The notes under the pieces are model-generated. The model was not told where the DNA came from. It ran no database searches and was given only the letters and a program-made list of their open reading frames with translations. A stretch of 64,000 nt of DNA from Cristatella mucedo. Taxonomy: Eukaryota; Bryozoa; Phylactolaemata; Cristatellidae. The translations under genes were made by a program, and so were the position numbers. The stretch is from assembly GCA_009760855.2 (NCBI GenBank), contig WPIO01000276.1, positions 82,016-146,015 on the forward strand. The letters are read 5' to 3'. Each line of letters starts with the position of its first letter. Position 1 is the first letter of the stretch. Positions 46,481-57,494 of this stretch are shown piece by piece.

Positions 46481-47389
46481 AAAAATTGTCAATTTTTTTT
46501 TCAAAATTTGCGTATTAAATATAAACTAGTTATAAATGCAAGCTCAAATATTGGTGGTTGTAAGATGACTGGAATATGGTCAATAAAATTATTTTGTAAG
46601 ACCTATTGAAACCGGAAGTCATACATCGAGTTCAACAAAATAACTTACTTTGACAAATAACTGAGCCGGAATGGCGGTTTTTTTTTCGGGGAACTCTGCG
46701 AATATAAGCTACTCAGCCATAAACGCACCCTCAAAAATTTATGGGGAGAATGATACAACGTAAAAATTTCCCGGAAATGACACGCCCATCGAGATCACAC
46801 GTCCGACTGATAGTATAACAAAATTATAAAAGAGCAAACCCCCTATCAGCAGGGTGCCTAGTCCAACGTCTGCTTCCCCGCCGCGCCCATAGCAACCGGC
46901 GGTAAGCGGCATTCCAAGGCCCACTCCTTATTGACTTGGCAGAAACCTGTTTACATTGGTATGTTTACATCGGATCAAAAACCGGAAGTGACTGTCATTC
47001 TGCCAGCAGATGAATATTAGGGATAATGTGTTGAGAATTTGCTGCTGCCGGGGCCGCCTTAACCAAGGAGTCCATTATCACGGCACCGCACGAGTCCTGG
47101 GACAGCTGATCCAGTTCCTGTAGCCGCCATAACGCACGAGGCAACGGCCACGAGTGGTCCTTTCTTCGACGGCCGGTCAGCTTGGTGACTTGGATGGAAC
47201 TACCGCGTCGTTTACTGGAAGCCAGTCTGAAAATGTTGATTTGTTTCTATTCGAGGAAATTTAGGTGATTTCAAGTTCTCATTTATGTCGTTAATAGTTA
47301 GATATTTGTATTGGCGAATGCCGGTGAGCCGCCCGGCTGTAGCCTGGATTGCCGGACTGAGGTATGAGACCTATCGCGGATATGTAATG
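46481..47389. other. AT-rich to mixed sequence, no gene seen
   Basis: Contains T runs near 46490 and 46680 and no long open frame. No relation to other segments in the window was noticed. Confidence 0.4.
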
Positions 47390-47840
47390 TAATGCATCTC
47401 CGTCAGTAACTCCACAAAGTCAAAAAGACCATGTGGGTGTTACGCAGGAGAGTTTTGTATAGCGCACTCACAGCCTAAGCGGCTTTCAGTACGCATTCGG
47501 TAGCCAACAGACTTCGTCTCACGCAACAAAGAGAAAGTGGGAAGCATAGCAGAGTTAGGAGAGCAGTTTAGCCTTTTTAAGGAAGGTCACAAGTTGAGGA
47601 ACGGCGATAGCTTCGATCGGAGGGGACTTAATGGAGGCACGAATGTGCACAATTTTTTCAGTCAAGAAGGCTGAAAACGTTTCGGCTGAGCCCTTAATAT
47701 CTGGGGAGTCAGACCTGACATCATTGGCCAGGAAATGGTTTGCTATCTTATAAATCTGTTTAGTGTCCGACTGGCAGGAATTCAGTTTTCTAATGAAAAA
47801 AGAAGCCACGGCTTGATCTGCTAAGGCTGTATAAGGATCT
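47390..47840 (-). mobile_element. LINE-2f, internally deleted
   Basis: The 3' end (47390-47570, starting with an ATGTAATGTAATG tail) is joined directly to a piece from just before the reverse transcriptase (FIRKLNSCQSDTKQIYK, ETFSAFLTEKIVHIRASIK). Nearly the whole reverse transcriptase is missing. Confidence 0.8.
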
Positions 47841-48979
47841 TGTTAGGTTGACCTATTGCAAAGATCCATATTTATCTATTCATTGAATATGTTGAATGTT
47901 GAATAATATTGAATGTACGTGCGATGGTAGCGTTTCCTAGTGCTGCCTCTTGGTTAAAGCATGGGGTTTTGCAGTTTATCTGCAAACGACAGTCCAATGC
48001 CTGCTGACATTTATGTCATATCTCCTAAAATAATGATCTGAAAACCTTAAAACTTTGGAATATTTGATCGAGTGTAGTTACAGAATCATTCCAGCCTTCT
48101 CGCATGCATATTAGACCTCAGTAGATAGACTTGTTTTGGTCAAAACTGGCTGTGTTTGTCGTGCTAAGCCTTTGTCATCCTTTCACTCACATGGCGTAAA
48201 AATGTCACAGGTAGGCTACTTGTGACCCAATCAACGTGAAATTTGAAGTACGTGCTCATAAGTATGTTTCGATGTTGTATGGTGACAAATAAAGTAACAC
48301 TCTTGTTATTTCATGTCACCTGCATGCTTTGGCACCTTAAGTTGGCTTCTCTAAGTGCTGTCACAACAGTAGTCCTTGGTACCAGGTACATTGTTCGACT
48401 TGGTCGATACTGGGCCGATCTGTGTGAAACTTGGAATATAGGTGGAGCTCACCTGTCTCCACACTCCCCACCTGTGCATGTATGCATGATGGGTGTGTAA
48501 GCATATAATGTGCCTGTCACAAAGTGTCCGTGGGCTGTGTTCGTAATGACAGTCAACAGTTTGAGAAGTCAAAATTTTTTAAAGTTTTTTGTGGGGGGAG
48601 TGTGTCCAGTAGAAAGTCTTGCATTTTTTAGTGGTTTGCTATATTTCTGCAAAAACATTTTTTGGATCAGAAAACTGACGAGCTGGCTTTTACCAGCAGT
48701 GCTATACGTGACTTTGGACTTTTAAAGATCATCAGAAGGTCAAAATATCAGGTATATTATATCAAACAATAGCTAATGCTACCAGTGTTCTTCGTGCGTA
48801 TTTTCATGCCAATCAGTTTACTGGTCTTCGTACAATATTTTTTAAACATGCTTTTAGAGGGACAACTCCCCCTATTGGCGGCCATTTTGAGGGATAACTC
48901 CTGCTACTGCAGGACTTACCCCCAAACACGGCAACAAACGTCGCCGTGCAGCCGAGTGCCGGCGCGAGCCGAGCAATCA
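47841..48979. other. Unassigned sequence
   Basis: Moderately AT-rich, no convincing exon and no satellite or LINE match. Short open frames near 48243-48500 and 48510-48725 show no recognisable domain. Confidence 0.4.
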
Positions 48980-49817
48980 TGACGGATTGCCGATCTGGTC
49001 CGGTTTCCGTCTCGGCGATCGCGACCTCCCGAAAGGGAGTGCGATTGTGCTAGCTTGCGAGCACACACAGGAATTCCGGCGGCCCTGGGTCAGCTTGACA
49101 GCTTGCACCAGTGAGCTCACCCACACACCCTTCTGCTCGACCGACCCCTGTCCAAGGGTCGATAGGCTGAGCCAACCGGCGGCAGCTAGGTCGTCACAGC
49201 ATTGCCGAGTCGCCTCGGACACGCCCCGCCGTATTCCCTCTCAGCTCCCCCCCAGCAGCCGCCGTTGCCTTCGCCACTGCAGCCTTGGTCGCAGCAGTCG
49301 CAGTCGCCACCGCTACGCCGTGGCCATGTGTGCGACAATCGTGGCCGTGAGGAAGCAGATCAAGTTGCTTAAAGATGACCGCTAGCTGCGAGAGTCCATT
49401 TTGAAGGCGGCCAAGCAGAACTACTCGCCGTGACTCAAGCCGGCGCCAGCCCATTGCACCGTCACTGCCTCCGAGCTGGACGGCATCGTCAAAAGTAGCA
49501 TGTTTTTGAACATAATGTAGCCTAGGGCTCGACCTTTGCATATCAACAAGCTGAGAGCCGATCGCTTGTCTAGAACTCGCTCAAGTCCCTAATCTTCATA
49601 ACTTTCAAAAACATACTACTTCATGTGTTCCACCAAAATTAGTAAACTGTCGTAATAAGTTTTACTTCCCAAAGAAAGAAAACCTAAAACTCATAGGAAA
49701 TTACCTGACTTTCGAAAGAATTTGGTTATCCAAATATATGATGAGATTTTGCAGTATAAAACTAAAGTTAGATCGAGTCTAGCTAATCTATCAAAAATAA
49801 GATATATAATTTAACAC
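48980..49817 (+). other. GC-rich segment with a possible degraded frame
   Basis: Around 49325-49510 a plus-strand frame reads VAVRKQIKLLKDDR, stop, LRESILKAAKQNYSP, stop, then SELDGIVKSSMF, suggesting a decayed helical coding segment. No family recognised. The remainder is GC-rich with shadow frames. Confidence 0.25.
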
Positions 49818-50765
49818 GGATGGCAGCAAATTTTCTAAAACTAAACGATGATAAAACTAACTACAAGTTTTGGGAAACCAAGTTTGATTCATAAATAGGA
49901 AAGGTTGACTCTCAAAATTGGCTCTGCCAGCATATCTCCAGTTGAATCAGCTCGAAATCTAGTTGTCATGTTCCAAAGTGACTTCTCGTTAGACAACACA
50001 TCAGCTCCACAGTCAAGTCTGCATACTTTCAGCCACATAACATTGCTGAAATTCGGGCTTGTTTACATAAGGATACCACGTCTAAGTTAGTCCATGCATT
50101 TGTGACATCCCGTCTTTACTTCTGTAACTCACTGCTAGCTTGCCTACCGGCCTGTGCAAGCAGGCGATTACAGCTGGTGCAAAACTCCAAAGCTAGGCTT
50201 GTCTGTGGTCACCCTACTTTTCAGCGACCTGCACTGGCTACGAGTCAATCAACGGATCGACTTCAAGGCTGTTTTACTCACTTTTAGTTCACTTCATTCT
50301 TTAGCTCCAGCCTATCTCAGATCTTCTCCCCACCAGGCCAAACATCGTATCATCTGCTTTTCGGAATCCATCAGTTTACCAATACCTCGTACAAACCTCA
50401 AATCTTTTGACAACGTGAATTTATCTGGTATGCTCCCAAAGCTTGGAACTCACTCCCTACTTGTGTCAGAACGTCCCCTGACTTGATTATATAAAAAAAT
50501 TAAAAACACCTATTAAGGACAGCATTTAGTGGGTCCTCGCAATTCGTTCTTGATGTGCTTATGTGTGCTGACACTGTGCATGCTGCCACTAACCACACTT
50601 GCATGCTGACCTTGTGCAACTCACCCCTAACCATGTTATACATGTTTGTTTATCAAGCACGATATTACTCACCATTCAATCGTGTTTCCCTTTACTGCAA
50701 ATGTAAAGCGCCTAGAAAGAGATTGACTACTCCGAGGACGCTTTATCAAGTTCTTTAATATTATT
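49818..50765 (+). mobile_element. LINE-1f 3' fragment, old
   Basis: Matches 41157-42150 of the best copy, starting at the motif D region (AANFLKLNDDK equivalent) and ending in an ATT-rich tail. Many substitutions and indels show it is older. Confidence 0.85.
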
Positions 50766-50815
50766 GTTATAATTAATTTCCTAATATTACTCATGCAGTC
50801 TCTTTCTTTTCAGCA

Positions 50816-51004
50816 CCGACTGCATTGATAGTACCAATTGATGGTGTTCTTGCTGAAAACGGCACATGTAAAAGATCTACCCTGGAATCTATTTCAAAAT
50901 TTATTTCCAAGATAGCACATGCTTCATCTGATGAAGTAATTACAAAAGGAGAGTTTGAAGATATTACAATGGAGCGTTCACCAAAACAAGCTTCTTCTGT
51001 TTAA
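50816..51004 (+). CDS. Short plus-strand frame at the edge of the viral remnant
   Basis: Open for 62 codons after an acceptor-like tctttcttttcag, with LIVPIDGVLAENGTC and SDEVITKGEFEDI, ending at TAA. AT-rich like the neighbouring viral genes and convergent with them. It has no ATG, so it is either a 3' exon or the end of a truncated gene. Not recognised. Confidence 0.3.
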   Translation, partial: PTALIVPIDGVLAENGTCKRSTLESISKFISKIAHASSDEVITKGEFEDITMERSPKQASSV

Positions 51005-51177
51005 TTACTTGCAGTTTTTGTCTAACAAAACTCTTTGTAACATCATCGACCCAATAACGTACTGGCTGGCCTTTCATTACCATTGTTCTAACAATAATAC
51101 TTTGAGTTAAACTCTATATCTGATCAATAGCTCTTCTTTTTTTATCTTATCCTACACTGGTGCTAATAAATAGCTAT

Positions 51178-51724
51178 TAGTTGTTCCTAGTTTCATTTTT
51201 TTGTCGTTCCCCTACTTCTCTATGATATTTTTGTTCATTTAGTTTTACGATTTCTTTTTTGGTTGCCTTAGCGAGTTCTTCACCAATTTTTCTTGCAATA
51301 CTATTATTTAGGTAATAAATAATCTTTGTTAAAATATCAATATACTCTTTATTTCTAACATAATCTCATTTATTAATGCTTTGTAATTTATTTTCATATT
51401 GCGCAATATAGGCTCTTTCTGCTACTATTCGTTTCCTCCTTTCACTAATTCAACACTCTTTTTACTAGTAGTTTCATATTACCCGTGTTCCAAGTCTGTT
51501 TTCGTTTCTTTTGCAAACTATCCTTTAATCTCTTTTCCTGGATCTACGGTTATCTTCTTTGGCCATTGTAAAGAACCATTTGTAGAAATATCTATTATTG
51601 CTTGTGTTATTTCTGTAAAAGACTTTGTTTTAATTGGCCTTGAATACTTGGTCTTAGGGATACACAGTTGCATGAACCAATTACCATCAGGCTTACTAAG
51701 ATTAATGGTAGATCATTCTTCCTT
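51178..51724 (-). pseudogene. rve-type (retroviral/Polinton-like) integrase remnant
   Basis: Minus-strand frames show RPIKTKSFTEITQAIIDI followed at normal spacing by WPKKITVDPGKEIKG, matching the second-Asp region of rve integrases (PxxixtDxGxEF). After two stops and a frameshift comes IVAERAYIAQYENKL, a candidate for the catalytic Glu region, and further on NNSIARKIGEELA, like the YNxxxHRxIGxxP segment. At least three in-frame stops and one shift: non-functional. Its role in an intact element would be DNA strand transfer during integration. Confidence 0.6.
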
Positions 51725-52021
51725 TACTAAGAATAAGCAACAAATGTATTTATAATAGAATTTATAAATCTTGGATTTAATGATACAGGAATTACTTCTG
51801 TTATTTTTTTACTGTTTTGTTAGAGTAAGATTTATTTGCAGCATAAGCAGGATTAACAGGATCAGCAATAATAATTATTGAGTTAATATTCATATTTTAA
51901 TCGTTAGTTGCAGGATAACCTTTTAGCATTACATCTCGTTTTAATCCACCATAAGTAACATAAATACTTCAGGAAGAACACTAGGTGTAGTATTAATATT
52001 ACCTCTTTATAGAGGAGTTTT
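51725..52021 (-). pseudogene. Tail-fibre-like protein, C-terminal piece
   Basis: Minus-strand fragments include LKRDVMLKGYPATND, then after a stop MNINSIIIIADPVNPAYAAN, resembling the repeated 'MNGNKIxNLADPxxPxDAATKxYVD' block of phage tail fibres and similar eukaryotic virus-like proteins. A frameshift at an A run lies near 51805. Separated from its N-terminal part by the LINE at 52022-54655. Confidence 0.55.
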
Positions 52022-54655
52022 ACGAGTGCCTAGCTAAAATATTTCTGTGTGACAGGCCGGTACTGATTGTAGGAGACTTCAATATTCACGTTGAAAACCC
52101 TAGCAACAGCCCGGGCCGCTCATTTCTTGACTGTCTGGAGAATTTCGGTTTGGCCCAACACGTTATTCATAGCACCCACGTCGGTGGCCACATTTTAGAT
52201 CTCGTGATCACTAAGGATGTCCTACCCACTGACCTTGTGGTGTGCCCACTGACCCTCTCAGATCATTGTTCGGTCTCGTTTACTGTTCCTGCTCCCTCGT
52301 ACGTACAGGGCAATGTTGAATTTGCCAAACGACGTAACTTACAAAGCATTGACATTGACAAGTTTTTGAAATCTGATTGTGATGCAGGTCTTCTTGATCT
52401 GCTTTCAGACTCGCCCGGCCACCTCGATACCCTCATTGATGCGATGAACATGGCACTCGTGAGTGTTCTTGACAAGCATGCTCCCGTTCGCTCTATTAAT
52501 GTTCATAGTCGTGGAGATTCCTTGAAATTTAAAAAAAGCTCCTTCAGATGCGCCGGGTTAAGCTTAGGCTAGAACGTCGTTTCAAGAAACCGGGGTCTGA
52601 GGCAGATCTAGTCAATTTTAAAGATTCCTTCGCGTTTACACCCGAAAGCTTACAAAAACTAGGGCTTCTTTTTTCATTAGAAAGCTGAATTCCTGCCAGT
52701 CTAAACCGATTTAAAGACAGTAAACCATTTACTGGCAAATGCTGCATGGTCTGTCTCCCATGATATTAAGGGCTCAGCCGAAACGTTTTTAGCCTTCTTG
52801 ACTGAAAAAATTGTGCACATTCGTGCCTCCATTAAGCCCCCTCCGACCAAAGCAATCGCCGTTCCTCAACCTGTGACCTTTCTTAAAAGATTCTCTGATG
52901 TTTCTGCCTGTGATGTGGCTTCCTTAATAAGGTCTAGCAAAACAAGCTCGTCTCCTGAAGACCCTATACCTTCATCTCTGTGGTCTTCACTAGCAGACCA
53001 ACTTAGCCCTGCCATAACCAAGATTTTTAATGCTTCTTTGGGAAAAGGAGTCGTTCCCAAGTCCTTCAAATCGGCAATCGTTAGACCTATTCTTAAAAAG
53101 CCTGGATTAGACACAGAGGTCCTAGCAAACTATCGTCCAGTTTCCCTTCTTCCGTTCTTATCAAAGATTATTGAAAAAATTGTTGCTCAGCAGCTAGTTC
53201 AAAATATTGAACATAATGGAATGTCAGAAACATTTCAATCAGGTTTCAAGAGGGAGCACTCTACTGAAACTGCTCTCCTCCGTGTTAACAATGACATTCT
53301 ACGTGGCAACGACGACCGGATTGTCACTGCCCTAGCTCTGCTAGATCTGTCTGCTGCCTTGAACACCATTGATCACGTAGTTCTGCTTGAACGATTGAGA
53401 ACAACGATCGGTCTGGCAGACGAAGGGCTAGCGTGGTTTAAATTCTACTTGTCTGATCGTGTTAAATCCGTGTCGTGTGGGGGTCAGGTCTCTGACACAA
53501 GAAGGATCACCTGTGGAGTCCTTCAAGGGTCTGTACTTGGTCCCTTGCTGCTCTCCATTCATACGAAACCTCTGGGTAAAGTGATTAAGGTACCTGGAAT
53601 AGGATATCACTTCTATGCTGACGATACTCAGTTGTATTTGTCATTCAAATTGTCAGAATCTGCTGCAGCAACTGAGAAACTGGATGCTTGGGTTGCTGAT
53701 ATTCGATCCTGAATGTCCGAAAACTTCTTGAAATTAAGTGATGATTAAACCGAACTGCTGCTCATAGGACACCCTAAGCGTGTGGCTGGATTAAAAGGCT
53801 TTGCCGTCCTAATAGGTGACGCTATTGTGTGGCCATCACCACTTGCTCGAAATTTAGGTGTCGTGTTCGACAGCTGCCTCAATTTCAAAAGTTTCATTAG
53901 GAAGACTGCCTCTACAGCTAGCTATTGCATCCGATCCCTGTCCAAGATTAGGAGCTGCCTCCCACAGTAGCTTGTAAAAATTTAACTAGCTCTTTAGTTC
54001 TGTCTCGGCTTGGTTATTGTAATTCCCTTTTGGTTGGGCTGCCAAAGAAAGCTATTATGCTACTGCAGCTGACAATGCATATGGCTACAAGGCTGGTCTT
54101 CAAGTCCAAGCGGTTTGAGCACGTGTATCATTTGCTGAAGGAGCTAGGATTGTTGCCAGTGGAGCAAAGGATACAGAGCAAAGTTCTTAAGCTGACCCAC
54201 AAGGCCCGCCACGGCTTGGCTCCTTCATACCTAGCTGAGCTGCGGCATCAGTTTCAGCCTGTTCGAGCCCTGAGGTCCTGTGTGGACAATAAATTAACTG
54301 CCTCATTCCTCAGCTTAAAGACAGTTGGCGACAGAAGCTTTAGCTCTGCAGGTCCTAGACTGTGGAAATCGCTTCCACAATTCTTATGCAGCGATAACTA
54401 CTCTCCTACTGCCGACTATTGCACAACGTTTTCAGCGGTCCTGAGCTGCTACTTCTATGCTAATCACTACCTCAACTGCTCTCCTGACTCTGCTATGCTT
54501 CCCACTTTCTCTTTGTTGCGTGCGACGAAGTCTGTTGGCTACCGAATGCGTACCGAAAGCCGCTTAGGCTGTGAGTGCCCTAAACAAAACTCTCCTGGGT
54601 AACACTCGAATGGTCTTTATGACTTTGTGGAGTTACAGACAGAGATACATTACAT
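52022..54655 (+). mobile_element. LINE-2f non-LTR retrotransposon, longest copy
   Basis: 5'-truncated CR1-like element. Endonuclease end (LIVGDFNIHVENP, LVVCPLTLSDHCSVSF), a linker with frameshifts at 52530-52790, then reverse transcriptase (52798-53712) with LALLDLSAALNTIDHVVLL (motif A), LQGSVLGPLLLSIH (motif B) and FYADDTQLYLSF (catalytic YADD). A TGA at 53710-53712 and later stops break the thumb and C-terminus (54030-54602). The tail is ACATT repeats at 54645-54657. Inactive. Confidence 0.92.
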
Positions 54656-54659
54656 TACA

Positions 54660-55200
54660 ATACTATAATTCCAATCGGTAGAAGTAATAGCAAATCCATT
54701 TATATTTAGATCGCCAGTCATCGCATCACCGGATTTTTAACCTAATTGCTTAACTGACTTAAATTAGTAGCATCACTTGGATTAACTTTTGGACCAAGAT
54801 TAATGGCAGCCAGACCTTGCTAATTTATTTATCCATTTCCAGTTACCATGAAATTTTAATCTGCATTGCTTTTTGTTGTTGCATGTGAAAGATTAAAAGA
54901 ATCACTAAGGCTAATAATTCTAATTCCATTTGATTCAAGATCTGACACTAGATAACCTTCCATTTTTGTGACATAACCACTAAGATATACTCTCCGATTT
55001 ATCCATATATTCATTGATTAAAACTGTTGATCTATTTAATACTTCCTTAGCAATTGGTACTATTCTAACAAATCTATCGGGATCTTCTTCTTCTACTATT
55101 TGCATCAACGGTCTTCTTATATAATTCTTTTTATCATTTCCTTATCATTTTATCATATCTTTTCCTTTTTTATTATTAAATCTGCCATATTTTCTTATAA
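54660..55200 (-). pseudogene. Tail-fibre-like protein, N-terminal piece
   Basis: Minus-strand frames contain PLMQIVEEEDPDRFVRIVP, then GIRIISLSDSFNLSHATT, then NPSDATNLSQL and GDAMTGDLNINGFAIT. The last is a close match to the 'SGDTMTGNLNMNGNKIT' style repeat of phage tail fibres. Several stops and shifts. A surface or attachment role is inferred only from the repeat type. Confidence 0.6.
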
Positions 55201-55346
55201 TATCAAACTAAAAAGTCAAAGTACTTCTTATCTTTAAGTAATAACATAAAAAGTTAGCTTCTGATATGAATATAAAACTCATATTGAGTTGAAACTCAAA
55301 ATTTACCAGCAGCTATGCAGTCTAGTGGTGGTTGTTTACAGTTTAG

Positions 55347-55908
55347 TCAAGGAACACAATTTTCAAACTCAAAATAATAACATTCACTTAGTTTTAATAC
55401 ATGCAAACCTAATTGACACAGAGCATGATGCTGTTTAGGTATACAATCTTTAATATTACTTCTACTTCATAAGCATTTTATTTCTAATAAAGTATCTCCA
55501 TGAATTTTACCATCTGTTGAATATCTATAAACGCCATCACTAGTAAAACGATGATTACTATTTTTAAGTTTTACGTCAAGTTTCATTTCAAAAAACTTAG
55601 CAGCGATAGGTTCAAATACTTTACCAAATAGCATTTGCGGACACCTCGTATTAAAGTTTTTAGCAAAATAATTTTAGTTTTGTGTTAGCAATTATAGCAG
55701 TATTAACTTCTGTTTGATCACCAAAGACCATATCATGACCAAGTACAGAACAAAGTCCAGATCTGCCAATATTCAACGACAATAATTTTTTCCATTCATC
55801 GGAACCTTGCACAAAATCAAGTTTTTTATTATATATGTGGTTTAAATTTTTAAATGTCTTTTCCTTCATAAGCAAATGGTCCCTTACTGCTAGTAAATGG
55901 CAACCCAT
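55347..55908 (-). pseudogene. YqaJ/lambda-exonuclease-type nuclease remnant
   Basis: Minus strand. N-terminal QGSDEWKKLLSLNIG and SGLCSVLGHDMVFGDQTEVN match the start of YqaJ-type recombinase nucleases. After a frameshift near 55660 come MLFGKVFEPIAAKFFEMKLD, then FTSDGVYRYSTDGKIHGD and LLEIKCL, the D...ExK catalytic pattern of the PD-(D/E)XK fold, then QHHALCQLGLHVLKLSECYY. In-frame TGA codons at 55467-55469 and 55347-55349. The family trims DNA ends 5' to 3' for recombination or genome processing. Inactive here. Confidence 0.7.
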
Positions 55909-56248
55909 ATCTTTTAGAAGTTAGTTCAGCTGTGTTCTCATAGATAGTTTAGTAATGAATAGGTGTAGCAGCAGCACTAGCAGTGGCTGTAGGTATTTGA
56001 GAATTTAATTCAATACTTACATCAAGTTTTGATGTCATTCTTAAAGGTTCATCATTGTATTGTAAGTCAATTAGGGAATCAACACGAGCAGCCAGCGCTC
56101 GCACGATGGCGAGACTAGAAGCCAGCATGCTCTCCGTTCTCTGCACCAACGACAGACGTGCGAGCGTCAGCCTCTGCTCATCGGGCGTTTGTCGAGATGG
56201 CCGGCGCTCCCGTCCTGTGGCCGGCAGGTCTGCAGGTCTCGCGCCCAT
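55866..56248 (-). CDS. Fusion frame: inverted-repeat ORF joined to a viral fragment
   Basis: Open for 99 codons from ATG at 56248. The first about 62 codons are the GC-rich, Arg-rich inverted-repeat ORF (RERRPSRQTPDEQRLTLARL). The frame then crosses the repeat boundary near 56060 without interruption into AT-rich viral-type sequence (LRMTSKLDVSIELNSQIPT) and stops at TAA 55949-55947. The same frame stays open after that stop to about 55866 (RYGLPFTSSKGPFAYEGKD). The in-frame junction may be chance or may be the original gene structure. Confidence 0.35.
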
Positions 56249-57045
56249 TAGCCGGATTTCTCTGCTAGATGCAGCTGTCGAGCGGAAGGCACCGGCACAG
56301 GCGCAAGCTCGTCACCACGTCGCACCCGCTGCACCATTTCGGAGCGAGCTAAACGGTACGGACTTCCCGCTCCGGCCTAACATAAAAGCGACGCCCACTA
56401 AAGCCGATGCCTGTAACGGATTCGGCGGCTTGGGATGCAGCTGCTTTGTTACGTCTGTCGTTACGATGCCAACGGCGTTTATAGCCTGCACGCTTTTAAA
56501 GCCGAATTATTGCCGCTGAGGCCAGTTTACGGCCCCGTTTATGGGCCGTAGCGATTTGACACGGTCACGGTCTGCAGAGGCACGAGAAGCTGTAACTAAC
56601 GTGCTGGGTGGGGCGTCACGAGCTTGAGGCCTGGCCAGCATCCGTGAAGAAATACAGGCTAATACAACATCGTTTGTTCATCAACAGAGGGAATACAGGC
56701 ATGAAAGTTCGCGGCGGTGTTTTTGTGTGCCGTCACGTGCAAGCCGTTTGCATTCAAAGCTATGACAAAATCGTACGGCATCGCGATGAATATTTTTACC
56801 TTTCTACTCGGAATCGAATGCCTTGCTGATAGTTTCACCTTCCAGCTCAATTAGATCAAAATTCAAATGTCTACTCTGCGTCCAGTAGCTGTGTACTTTC
56901 CGTGAAGGAAGTAGCTGCAGGTTCGCTACCCAAGACGTGCAAATGTCCGGATTGGGTAGTGCTGGTGATAACACCCTGCTGCTGCAATAATTAGTGCGAA
57001 CACTTCACTTCGGGCAAAATGATAGCCAACTGATACTGCGTGCTG
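55950..57045 (-). repeat. Right inverted repeat of the 44.8-57 kb unit
   Basis: Reverse complement of 44817-45850, including the GGGCCGT hairpin. Its outer end joins arm D near 57045-57125. Confidence 0.75.
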
Positions 57046-57414
57046 AAGCTGGAAGGTGAAAATGTCAGCCAGGCATTCGATTCCGAGTAGAAAGATCAAA
57101 GGTTACATTGCGAAGCTGTAAAGTAAACGGCATACCTAGTGTGCCATCTCTGCTTTGTCCTTCTGCCAACCTACGGGATGATTTGTGGTTGGGAGAGAGT
57201 GGGGAGGAGAGAACATCAACCTGGGACAAAGGAGTCGAGTGGGAGTAGGAGCCTTAGGGAGCCGTGAACCCTTCGGCTTCATTAGTCGTATTAAACTGTT
57301 GGTGGTGGTCATCGGCTGACTCTCTGCTGTGCGAATCGAAACTGCAGCAGCCATTGTAAAAGTCGTCCAAGTCGTAGCAACCTTGTCTTACCTAGATACT
57401 TTATCAACCGTGCA

Positions 57415-57440
57415 CACCCACACACACACACAATGAGTGT

Positions 57441-57493
<53 letters not shown>
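57415..57493. repeat. (CA)n microsatellite
   Basis: Nearly pure CA run, at the same arm position as 391-490. Confidence 0.95.

Positions 57494-57494
<1 letters not shown>

Larger units (their letters stand above)
50780..55945 (-). mobile_element. Endogenous virus-like remnant, split by a LINE
   Basis: Markedly AT-rich blocks (50780-52021 and 54656-55945), unlike the GC-rich repeats outside and the LINE inside. In minus order they hold an N-terminal fragment, a YqaJ-type nuclease, a tail-fibre-like repeat protein and an rve-type integrase, all with stops and frameshifts. The LINE-2f insertion falls within the fibre-like gene. I see no polymerase, capsid or packaging ATPase in the window. Class unassigned; possibly Polinton-related or another integrase-bearing DNA virus. 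Confidence 0.65.

Noticed and set aside
51399-51755. 118-codon plus-strand frame
   Set aside because: Antisense of the integrase remnant; composition is Phe/Ser-rich as expected for the reverse of an AT-rich Lys/Glu-rich gene.
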